From NCBI GenBank assembly GCA_038106185.1, contig JAYODE010000001.1, positions 1-64,000 on the forward strand: a stretch of 64,000 bases of DNA. The letters are read 5' to 3'. Below the pieces are notes generated by a model, which saw only the letters and a program-made list of their open reading frames with translations, made no database searches and was not told the DNA's origin. A program made the translations under genes and the position numbers. Of this stretch, positions 8,074 through 15,215 are shown in pieces (position 1 is the first letter of the stretch; the number at the start of each line of letters is the position of its first letter). This stretch comes from UBA4582 sp038106185. Lineage in GTDB: Bacteria; Pseudomonadota; Gammaproteobacteria; Pseudomonadales; Azotimanducaceae.

Positions 8074-8565
8074 ACCTGGACCCGGCATTGCGAGCGCTGT
8101 GGCAGAGACCAAGACACCATTATTGTCTGCGTAAAGATACTCACCAGGAATAAAGTCGATACCCGCAAAGGTTAAGCGTTCATTCAGCAAACCGACATTG
8201 CGCTTAATGCTCTTCAGGGGATGACAAGCCAGCGCCTGAACACCCAGATCGATCGTGCCTATGATATCCACATCACGAATACAGCCGTTAACAAGAATCC
8301 CTTGCCAGTCGTTCTCAAAGGCCTGCTGAGCCAGGTTGTCTCCCAGCAAGCCACAACGAAGACTGCCGCCACCATCCACGACCAATACCTTACCGAGACC
8401 GGGTTGAGTCACCAGCTGAGCAACCAACGAGTTATCTTCGTAGCATTTAATGGTGACTATCTGACCACCAAACGCCGAACGCCCACCAAAGTTACGAAAC
8501 ACCGGCGTCGCGACCCGCACTCGGTCGGGATAGGCATCACATAGATCCGGCAATACAATTTCCAT
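8068..8565 (-). CDS. rraA: ribonuclease E activity regulator RraA
   Basis: RraA is a trimeric cytoplasmic protein that binds RNase E and inhibits mRNA decay; some relatives are 4-hydroxy-4-methyl-2-oxoglutarate aldolases. The 165-residue product follows E. coli RraA closely: LCDAYPDRV at the start, FRNFGGRSAFGGQIVTIKC, VLVVDGGGSLR and ADNNGVLVS near the end. GGGAGA precedes the ATG on the minus strand. It converges on the GNAT gene with a 6-bp overlap of coding ends. Confidence 0.9.
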   Translation of the reverse strand: MEIVLPDLCDAYPDRVRVATPVFRNFGGRSAFGGQIVTIKCYEDNSLVAQLVTQPGLGKVLVVDGGGSLRCGLLGDNLAQQAFENDWQGILVNGCIRDVDIIGTIDLGVQALACHPLKSIKRNVGLLNERLTFAGIDFIPGEYLYADNNGVLVSATALAMPGPGS

Positions 8566-8691
8566 TTCATTCTCCCAAGATTAACGCCACTTCGGCTGGT
8601 AACTGGCGCCGTCTGGAGGGCACCTTTTGTGCTGGTCGAAGGTAAGCCGCTACACTCCATCACACCCAACTATCGGCCAGCCCGGTCACAA

Positions 8692-8901
8692 TGATGTTTA
8701 ACTGATGTTTAACTGATGTTTAACTTAAGCAGTGATGCTATGCCAANNNNNNNNNNNNNNNNNNNNNNNNNNNNNNNNNNNNNNNNNNNNNNNNNNNNNN
8801 NNNNNNNNNNNNNNNNNNNNNNNNNNNNNNNNNNNNNNNNNNNNNNTGATGTTTAACTGATGTTTAACTGATGTTTAACTTAAGCAGTGATGCTATGCCA
8901 A
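8692..8901. repeat. 11-bp tandem repeat (x3) on both sides of an assembly gap, in identical 55-bp flanks
   Basis: TGATGTTTAAC occurs three times in a row at 8692-8724 and again at 8847-8879. The duplication is larger than the repeat: 8692-8746 and 8847-8901 are the same 55 bases, ending at the two edges of the N run. This is what two contigs ending in a shared k-mer look like. The second copy contains the start region of the transglycosylase gene. Confidence 0.93.
8747..8846. other. assembly gap, 100 N
   Basis: Exactly 100 N between two identical 55-bp flanks. The real chromosome may have no gap here, only one copy of the flank or a longer run of the 11-bp repeat. Confidence 0.98.
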
Positions 8902-9647
8902 CCTACCCGCTTCAACCCTTCAGTCATGGGCTGACTTCAGGTCGGCTGATTGATACTACCAACCCACTACCGGCGCGCTGGCTGCACCTGTGCTTATACT
9001 TCAGCCTGTGCCTGTGCTTGTGCCTGTGCCTTTTCAGCCTGCCCGTTTCAGCCGATGTCTATATTTATCATGGACCGGATGGCGAGCGCCTGTTATCGGA
9101 CAAGCCAATCGTGGCGGCAACCAAAGGATATGACCTCATTGCGCATCGCCGCACGCTTCAGCACGCGGGCCTTATTCTCGCCGACCGGCCGGTGCCGATA
9201 CAGCCTCGTCCTGGCCATGCCGCAGACTATCGCAACTCTATTGAGGACGCCAGTCGAAGGTACCAAATTGACCCGCTGTTGGTCGAAGCCGTCATTCAGG
9301 TGGAATCAGACTTCAATCCCAATGCATTTTCCAGCAAAGGCGCTGCTGGCTTGATGCAATTAATGCCTGCCACCGCTGCCCTGTACCAGGTTGAAAATCG
9401 CCTTAACCCCGTAGAGAACATCAACGCTGGGGTTCAGCATCTACGCTATCTGATGGACCTTTTCAACGATCAGGTATCTCTGGTGCTGGCCGCCTATAAT
9501 GCAGGGGCTGGCAGCGTTTCGCAGTATCGAGGGATTCCGCCTTTTCCAGAAACCCGCCGGTACGTGAAAAAGGTGCTGGAACAACACGCGCGACTGCGGG
9601 CGGCACTTCTTGTCGACGCGGGTCTCGCAACCACTGGCGGGCCCTGA
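8895..9647 (+). CDS. lytic transglycosylase, SLT domain, with DUF4124-like N-terminus
   Basis: Periplasmic peptidoglycan lytic transglycosylase, about 250 residues. A signal peptide with a Leu-Cys repeat core (LCLCLCLCLFSLPVSA) is followed by a short DUF4124-like segment (ADVYIYHGPDGERLLSDKP) and a C-terminal SLT domain. The catalytic Glu is in AVIQVESDFNP, followed by SSKGAAGLMQLMPATA and AAYNAGAGSV. The ATG at 8895 is used; another in-frame ATG at 8871 lies inside the 11-bp repeat. Neither has a clear ribosome site, and the assembly gap just upstream makes the start uncertain. A 6-bp CCTGTG repeat at 9005-9028 encodes the Leu-Cys run. Confidence 0.85.
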   Translation: MPTYPLQPFSHGLTSGRLIDTTNPLPARWLHLCLYFSLCLCLCLCLFSLPVSADVYIYHGPDGERLLSDKPIVAATKGYDLIAHRRTLQHAGLILADRPVPIQPRPGHAADYRNSIEDASRRYQIDPLLVEAVIQVESDFNPNAFSSKGAAGLMQLMPATAALYQVENRLNPVENINAGVQHLRYLMDLFNDQVSLVLAAYNAGAGSVSQYRGIPPFPETRRYVKKVLEQHARLRAALLVDAGLATTGGP

Positions 9648-10154
9648 TCAGCGGCGAAACTTAGTCTCCAGTATCAACGAAGAATTGGTCCGCTCAACAC
9701 CCTGAAGATTGCCAATTTCATCCAGCACGCGACTGATTTCCGCCGTTGAGGGTGCTGCGATTTCCGCCATCAAGTCATAATCGCCACTCACGGCATAGAG
9801 CGCATTCACCTGCGGGATATTACGCAGGTCAAGGTAGGTTCTGCCTGTCAGCTTTTGATTCACCGTGATCAGTACATGCGCCGCTATCTGCTGTTCAATA
9901 TAGTCCGAGCTGAACAGCACAGTGTATCCCTGAATAACGCCCTGCGCCTCCAGGCGTTTGATTCGGCTGTTTACGGTCGATCGAGAGACGCCCAGCTTGC
10001 GCGCGATCTCAGAGGTACTACAGCGAGCGTCATCCCGCAGTAGGGCGATCAACTGCTGATCAGTGGTGCTCACCGACTTGCTCGTCATAGTGCTCGTCAT
10101 AGTGCTCGCCATATTGCTCATTTGTGTCACCATTTTGCTCTGTTTGATGGTCAT
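9648..10154 (-). CDS. Lrp/AsnC family transcriptional regulator
   Basis: 168-residue Lrp-type regulator with an N-terminal winged helix (STSEIARKLGVSRSTVNSRIKRLEAQGVIQGYTVL) and a C-terminal RAM ligand-binding domain (VSGDYDLMAEIA). It is divergent from the lysine-degradation genes at 10244-12886 and is their likely regulator, probably responding to lysine or a related amino acid. The N-terminal 25 residues are a low-complexity Met/Ser/Thr tail (MASTMTSTMTSK) encoded by a 12-bp tandem repeat at 10080-10115. True translation may begin at one of several internal ATGs. Confidence 0.88.
   Translation of the reverse strand: MTIKQSKMVTQMSNMASTMTSTMTSKSVSTTDQQLIALLRDDARCSTSEIARKLGVSRSTVNSRIKRLEAQGVIQGYTVLFSSDYIEQQIAAHVLITVNQKLTGRTYLDLRNIPQVNALYAVSGDYDLMAEIAAPSTAEISRVLDEIGNLQGVERTNSSLILETKFRR
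10080..10115. repeat. 12-bp tandem repeat inside the 5' end of the Lrp-family gene
   Basis: GCTCGTCATAGT at 10080-10091 and 10092-10103, then a diverged copy at 10104-10115. As 12 bp is a multiple of three, copy-number change would add or remove a Met-Thr-Ser-type tetrapeptide without shifting frame, and each copy also brings a possible ATG start on the minus strand. Confidence 0.85.
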
Positions 10155-10243
10155 ACTTTATATTTTCACTATTCAATTTGCACGAAAAGCCGGGAAAATT
10201 AAGCCTGCGGCCCGCGATATTCGCTATTACTATGGAGCAAACT

Positions 10244-11356
10244 ATGCAACACCCTACCCCCATTGTCGTTATTGGTGCCGGCAAAATCGGCGAGACTATC
10301 GTTGATCTATTGCTTGAGTCAGGCGACTACAGCGTCACCTTGATCGATGCCTCTGAGGAGACCTTGAGTCACTTCGCGCCTCAGCCGCAGCTGAAACTCG
10401 TCCAGCTGGATGTCACCGACGCTGCAGACCTTACTCGCGCCATGGCTGGACATTTCGCCGTTTTGAGCTCCACGCCCTTTTTCCTGACCAAAATTATTGC
10501 GCAAGCCGCGCTGACGGTGGGATGTCATTATCTGGACCTGACAGAAGACGTGGAGAGTACCAACTTTGTACGAAATATCGCAAAATCGGCCAAGTCTGCC
10601 TTTATTCCTCAGTGCGGTCTCGCACCGGGCTTCATCTCGATCGTCACTCAACACATCGCCAATGACTTCGACGCGCTAGACAGTATCCGCATGTGTGTGG
10701 GCGCTCTACCCCTGTATCCGTCCAACTCTCTGAATTACAATTTGACCTGGAGTACCGACGGTGTCATCAACGAATACTGTGAGCCCTGTATATGCATCGA
10801 GGACGGCAAAATTATTCAAGCACCTGCGCTTGAAAATCTGCAGCACTTCTCTCTTGATGGCATCAACTACGAAACCTTCAACACCTCTGGCGGGATTGGT
10901 TCACTTGCGGAAACACTGGCTGGCAGGGTCAAGAGCCTGAGCTATCAGACAATTCGTTATCCGGGTCACAGGGACATCATGAAAACGCTGTTACATGATC
11001 TGCGGCTCAAGGAGCGTCGCGATCTGCTTAAGGACGTGCTGGAGAACTCAGTTCCTGCAACCCTGCAGGACGTAGTCCTGATCTTTGTCACCGTGAGCGG
11101 CAAGAAACACCGGCATCTTATTCAAGAAACCTATGCGAACAAGATTTACGCGCGAAAAATCAGGGGCATAAAACGCAGCGCGATTCAGGTGACGACTGCA
11201 TCCAGCATCTGCGCTGTGCTGGACCTGCTTCGAGGCGGCCAAATACCCTCCCAAGGCTTCGTTCTGCAGGAAGAAATAAACTTAGAACTGTTTCTGGGTA
11301 ATCGTTTTGGTAGGGTATACGCCACCGAAGAAAATACCAAAGACTGTTCCCGCTAA
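10244..11356 (+). CDS. saccharopine dehydrogenase family protein (probable lysine 6-dehydrogenase or saccharopine reductase)
   Basis: NAD(P)-dependent enzyme, 370 residues from the chosen start, with the Rossmann motif VIGAGKIGETIV at the N-terminus and family blocks CGLAPGFI, LNYNLTWSTDGVINEY, NTSGGIGSLAETLAG and TIRYPGHRD. Its layout follows L-lysine 6-dehydrogenase, which forms allysine/piperideine-6-carboxylate; saccharopine dehydrogenase activity cannot be excluded. The frame is open from 10178, but GGAG at 10234-10237 sits 6 nt before the ATG at 10244. The next gene, an ALDH7, would take the product to 2-aminoadipate. Divergent from the Lrp regulator across 89 bp. Confidence 0.85.
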   Translation: MQHPTPIVVIGAGKIGETIVDLLLESGDYSVTLIDASEETLSHFAPQPQLKLVQLDVTDAADLTRAMAGHFAVLSSTPFFLTKIIAQAALTVGCHYLDLTEDVESTNFVRNIAKSAKSAFIPQCGLAPGFISIVTQHIANDFDALDSIRMCVGALPLYPSNSLNYNLTWSTDGVINEYCEPCICIEDGKIIQAPALENLQHFSLDGINYETFNTSGGIGSLAETLAGRVKSLSYQTIRYPGHRDIMKTLLHDLRLKERRDLLKDVLENSVPATLQDVVLIFVTVSGKKHRHLIQETYANKIYARKIRGIKRSAIQVTTASSICAVLDLLRGGQIPSQGFVLQEEINLELFLGNRFGRVYATEENTKDCSR

Positions 11357-11374
11357 ATTAACCAGGAGTTACCG

Positions 11375-12886
11375 ATGAATATCCAAACTGCCCTTGACAG
11401 CGCCCTGTCTGAAATAGGCGTGGCAGCCAATCTGTATAGAGACGGTGACTTAACGGTCAAAAGCCCGGTTCATGGTCTGTCTGTTGCTCGCGTGCAGATG
11501 ACACCCCCCTCTGACGTAGACCGCATCGTCAGTCAGGCAAGTATCGCCTTCGGTGCCTGGCGTCAGGTGCCGGCACCTCGCCGAGGGGAATTAATCCGAC
11601 TGTTAGGCAACAACTTGAGACGACACAAGGACAATCTTGGGCGCCTGGTAAGCATCGAATCCGGGAAGTTACTGCAAGAAGGGCTTGGCGAGGTGCAGGA
11701 AATGATAGATATCTGCGATTTCGCGGTCGGCCTGTCTCGTCAGCTTTATGGTTTAACCATCGCGTCAGAACGTCCGCAGCATAAGATGCAAGAAAACTGG
11801 CATCCGCTAGGACCTGTGCTGATCATATCCGCATTTAATTTTCCGGTCGCAGTCTGGTCCTGGAATGCCGCTTTGGCCCTGGTCTGCGGCAATAGCGTGA
11901 TCTGGAAGCCGTCGGAAAAAACCCCCTTGACGGCCATCGCCTGCCAGACGATTTTCAATGCAGCAATGCTGGAGTTTGGCGATGCCCCCGAACATCTCAG
12001 CCAGTTGTTAATCGGCGACGCGAAGGTCGCCAGCCAAGTCGTGGATGACCCTCGAGTGCCTTTGATCAGCGCGACTGGTAGCACTGTCATGGGGCGCGCA
12101 GTTGCGCCTCGAGTAGCGGCACGATTAGGTCGTGTCATTCTTGAACTGGGTGGCAATAATGCCATTATTGTCTGCCCCACTGCCGACCTTGATATGGCGG
12201 TTCGCGCCATCGTGTTTGGCGCAGTAGGTACGGCGGGCCAGCGTTGTACGTCGACCCGACGGCTGTTCGTGCACGAGTCGATCCAAGCAGACCTGCTCAA
12301 ACGTCTCACAAGGGCCTATGCATCCGTGGCTGTCGGTAACCCACTGGCCGAAGGCAAGCTGGTGGGTCCATTGATTGACCAACGTGCCTATGAGCAGATG
12401 CAAGGGGCTCTGCTAAAGGCAGCTGAAGCGGGTGCTGAAATCTTCGGTGGTGATCGCCTGACTATCGATGGCCTCGAAGCAGCCTTTTATGTCAGCCCAG
12501 CGCTGGTTTCCATGCCGACCACTATCGCAAATGTCAGCGAAGAGACCTTTGCGCCCATCCTGTACGTTTTTGGCTACAAGACCATTGACGAGGCTATCGC
12601 TGCGAATAACGCGGTGCCCCAGGGATTATCGTCAGCTATCTTTACCAATGATATTCGCGAGGCTGAATTGTTTACTTCTGCCACTGGCAGCGATTGTGGA
12701 ATTGCCAACGTCAATATCGGCACCAGTGGCGCAGAAATCGGTGGTGCATTTGGCGGCGAGAAGGACACGGGCGGTGGTCGCGAATCGGGGTCGGACGCCT
12801 GGAAGGGATACATGCGTCGCAGCACTAACACCATCAATTACTCGACCGAACTGCCACTTGCGCAGGGCATCAAATTCGACCTGTAA
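11375..12886 (+). CDS. L-2-aminoadipate 6-semialdehyde (piperideine-6-carboxylate) dehydrogenase, ALDH7 family
   Basis: 503-residue aldehyde dehydrogenase of the ALDH7/antiquitin type. It oxidises 2-aminoadipate semialdehyde to 2-aminoadipate in lysine catabolism. Visible are the cofactor motif ATGSTVMG, the general-base region LELGGNNAIIV, catalytic Cys291 in GQRCTST, and SEETFAPILYVF. AGGAG lies 7 nt before the ATG, and the gene begins 18 bp after the saccharopine dehydrogenase-family gene, so they form an operon. A strong hairpin terminator follows at 12924-12966. Confidence 0.92.
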   Translation: MNIQTALDSALSEIGVAANLYRDGDLTVKSPVHGLSVARVQMTPPSDVDRIVSQASIAFGAWRQVPAPRRGELIRLLGNNLRRHKDNLGRLVSIESGKLLQEGLGEVQEMIDICDFAVGLSRQLYGLTIASERPQHKMQENWHPLGPVLIISAFNFPVAVWSWNAALALVCGNSVIWKPSEKTPLTAIACQTIFNAAMLEFGDAPEHLSQLLIGDAKVASQVVDDPRVPLISATGSTVMGRAVAPRVAARLGRVILELGGNNAIIVCPTADLDMAVRAIVFGAVGTAGQRCTSTRRLFVHESIQADLLKRLTRAYASVAVGNPLAEGKLVGPLIDQRAYEQMQGALLKAAEAGAEIFGGDRLTIDGLEAAFYVSPALVSMPTTIANVSEETFAPILYVFGYKTIDEAIAANNAVPQGLSSAIFTNDIREAELFTSATGSDCGIANVNIGTSGAEIGGAFGGEKDTGGGRESGSDAWKGYMRRSTNTINYSTELPLAQGIKFDL

Positions 12887-12923
12887 ATTCTTGAAAATAC
12901 CGAGCCGGCATCACCCGCACTCA

Positions 12924-12966
12924 AAAAAAAGCCCGCAGTTCATTGCTGATACTGCGGGCTTTTTTT
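12924..12966. terminator. bidirectional Rho-independent terminator between ALDH7 and prpC
   Basis: GCCCGCAGT (12931-12939) pairs with ACTGCGGGC (12951-12959) around an 11-nt loop, with an A tract before and a T tract after, so it can end both the lysine operon (+) and the prpB-prpC transcript (-). Confidence 0.93.
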
Positions 12967-12998
12967 GTGACGGTACCGGTGCTAACCCTTGGCGGCTA

Positions 12999-14126
12999 TT
13001 AGCCCCTTTGATCAATATTGCTATAGGGTCGATTATCAGGTCCGATGTAGTCGGCACTCGGGCGAATCAAGCGGTTATTCGACCGCTGCTCCATCACATG
13101 TGCTGACCATCCAGTGACCCTGGACATGACAAAGATCGGGGTGAAAATCTTGGTTGGGATACCCATGTAGTTATAGGCTGACGCGTGAAAAAAGTCTGCA
13201 TTGGGGAACAACTTCTTCTCATCCCACATGGTTTTAGCGATCGCGACTGAGATATCGAACAAGGTCGTGTCACCCGCTTCCACTGCCAGCTTATGCGCCC
13301 ACTCTTTGATGATATCGTTACGAGGATCATGGGTTCGATAGATCGCATGACCAAACCCCATGATGGTGGCTTTGCTTTGCAACATTCCATGAATGCCGGC
13401 TACCGCCTCCTCCGGCGTCTTGAACTGCTCAATGAGCTCCATTGCCGCTTCGTTAGCGCCACCATGTAACGGACCCCGCAGGGTACCAATGGCTGCGGTA
13501 ACGCAAGAATACATGTCTGATAGTGTTGCAGCGCAAACTCTCGCTGCAAAGGTGCTGGCGTTGAACTCATGTTCCGCATACAGAATGAGAGAACAGTTCA
13601 TCACCTGTCGATGCATATCCGATGGCGCGACGCCTCGCAGCATCTTCAGAAAGTGACCACCGATACTGGCCTCGCCTGTGTTGGTATCGATCCGTACACC
13701 GTCGTGACTGAATCGATACCAGTAGCAAATGATAGCCGGTAGAGCCGCTAACAACCGATCAGCCGCCTCTTGCTGTTCGGCAAAGGTTTTTTCCGGCTCA
13801 AGATTGCCAAGCATGGAGCAACCTGTACGCATGACATCCATTGGGTGGGTGTCTTTCGGGATGAGCTCCAGCACGGCTTTCAGACTATCCGGCAACCCAC
13901 GCAGGGCTGTCAGTTTGCTGATGTAGGCCTCCAGCTGAGACCGAGTTGGTAACTCGCCGTACAGCAACATATAGGCAACTTCCTCGAACTGCGCATTTGC
14001 GGCCAGGTCATCGATGCCATAACCTCTATAGGTTAAACCGGCGCCTTCCTTGCCGACGGTGCACAGAGCGGTTTCGCCCGCAGACTGGCCACGTAAGCCA
14101 GCGCCTCCCAGTTTCTTCTCAGCCAT
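12999..14126 (-). CDS. prpC: 2-methylcitrate synthase PrpC
   Basis: Condenses propionyl-CoA with oxaloacetate to 2-methylcitrate, the entry to the methylcitrate cycle. The 375-residue citrate-synthase-fold protein has PrpC-typical blocks: GAGLTYRGYGIDDLA near the N-terminus, HEFNASTFAARV, LRGPLHGGANEAAME, MGFGHAIYR and the C-terminal RPSADYIGP. It lies downstream of prpB with a 77-bp spacer that holds degenerate 12-bp repeats at its prpB end. No prpD, acnD or prpF follows before the terminator at 12924. Confidence 0.94.
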   Translation of the reverse strand: MAEKKLGGAGLRGQSAGETALCTVGKEGAGLTYRGYGIDDLAANAQFEEVAYMLLYGELPTRSQLEAYISKLTALRGLPDSLKAVLELIPKDTHPMDVMRTGCSMLGNLEPEKTFAEQQEAADRLLAALPAIICYWYRFSHDGVRIDTNTGEASIGGHFLKMLRGVAPSDMHRQVMNCSLILYAEHEFNASTFAARVCAATLSDMYSCVTAAIGTLRGPLHGGANEAAMELIEQFKTPEEAVAGIHGMLQSKATIMGFGHAIYRTHDPRNDIIKEWAHKLAVEAGDTTLFDISVAIAKTMWDEKKLFPNADFFHASAYNYMGIPTKIFTPIFVMSRVTGWSAHVMEQRSNNRLIRPSADYIGPDNRPYSNIDQRG

Positions 14127-14164
14127 CCAACTTTCCCTCTATTTAAAGGTTGATATAAAAATCC

Positions 14165-14212
14165 TTTAGTGATGCTCGACTAGCTGGTCAACTAGTCGCT
14201 CGACTAATTGCT
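14165..14212. repeat. degenerate 12-bp tandem repeat at the 3' end of prpB
   Basis: Four 12-bp units at 14201-14212, 14189-14200, 14177-14188 and 14165-14176. Read on the minus strand, the first three are AGCAATTAGTCG, AGCGACTAGTTG and ACCAGCTAGTCG. All have TAG at the same phase, and the first TAG is the prpB stop. As at moaE, the end of the gene with its stop appears to have been multiplied, here with more divergence. Confidence 0.75.
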
Positions 14213-15085
14213 CGCCTCTCGAGAGAACAACTCATCCAGCTTATCCTCATAGGCGTGATAACCCAAAAATTCGTATAAGTCTTTTCGGGTTTGCATGGTT
14301 TCAATGACTGCCTGCTGCGAACCGTCCTTGCGTAAAGTCTGATAGACATTGAGTGCTGCTGCGTTCATGGCGCGAAACGCCGAGAGCGGATACAGCGCCA
14401 TCTTGATACCCACTGATGCCAGCTCTGCGGTGGTATAACAAGGCGTTGCACCAAACTCGGTAATGTTAGCAAGTACGGGTATATTCACGGCGTCAACGAC
14501 CTGCTGATACATATCCAGACTGGTCATCGCCTCAGCAAATATCGCATCGGCGCCCGCTGCTTCAAAAATTCTGGCGCGCTCAATAACCTCTTCTAAACCG
14601 ACGACGGCCAAAGCATCGGTTCGCGCCATGATGACAAACGCATCATCGGTCTTGGCATCAACAGCCGCTTTGATGCGGTCTGCCATCTCGCCTCGACTGA
14701 CGATTTCTTTGTTGGGCCTATGGCCACAACGCTTTTGAGCCACCTGGTCCTCGATATGGACGCCAGCGGCACCTGCTCTGGTCATTTCTTTAACGGTTCT
14801 GCTGATATTGAATGCACCACCCCAGCCAGTGTCGATATCGACTAACAAAGGCAGGCTAGAGGCGCCGGTGATTCTGCGAACATCTTCCAGCACATTATCC
14901 AGCGAAGTCATTCCTAAATCCGGTAAACCGTAGGATGCATTGGCGACACCCGCACCAGAGAGGTAAATCGATCGATAGCCAGAGGCCTCAGCCATAATAG
15001 CTGTATAGGCATTGATGGTCCCGACAACCTGTAACGGAGTTTCTTCGATGATCGCTTGCCTGAATTTTTGTCCCGCGGTCGTCAT
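14204..15085 (-). CDS. prpB: methylisocitrate lyase PrpB
   Basis: Cleaves 2-methylisocitrate to pyruvate and succinate, the last step of propionate oxidation by the methylcitrate cycle. The 293-residue protein has the lyase signature KRCGH (118-122), the Mg-binding region LVDIDTGWGG and ARTDALAV. The frame is open to 15217, but AGAGGA precedes the ATG at 15085 by 7 nt and the N-terminus MTTAGQKFRQAI fits the family. It is first of the prpB-prpC pair and divergent from pabB across 130 bp. Confidence 0.94.
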   Translation of the reverse strand: MTTAGQKFRQAIIEETPLQVVGTINAYTAIMAEASGYRSIYLSGAGVANASYGLPDLGMTSLDNVLEDVRRITGASSLPLLVDIDTGWGGAFNISRTVKEMTRAGAAGVHIEDQVAQKRCGHRPNKEIVSRGEMADRIKAAVDAKTDDAFVIMARTDALAVVGLEEVIERARIFEAAGADAIFAEAMTSLDMYQQVVDAVNIPVLANITEFGATPCYTTAELASVGIKMALYPLSAFRAMNAAALNVYQTLRKDGSQQAVIETMQTRKDLYEFLGYHAYEDKLDELFSREASN

Positions 15086-15215
15086 GCCGATGTCCTCTTT
15101 GGTCAACTTTAAAAAAGCCCAAGTATACAGAAAATTGATCTCTCGTCGCGGAATTATTAGTGCTTGAACACCACCAACGTTAAACTCACGGCCCTCGAAT
15201 AGCGTAGCATAGCCC

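Noticed and set aside
8692..8901. Identical 55-bp flanks considered as a target-site duplication or insertion sequence ends
   Set aside because: They end exactly at the N run and match a typical assembly k-mer length; no transposase or inverted repeats are present.
11746..12309. 187-codon open frame on the minus strand
   Set aside because: Antisense to the ALDH7 gene; Arg/Ser-rich shadow translation.
12468..13106. 212-codon open frame on the plus strand
   Set aside because: Overlaps the end of ALDH7, the terminator and the end of prpC in other frames; biologically implausible.
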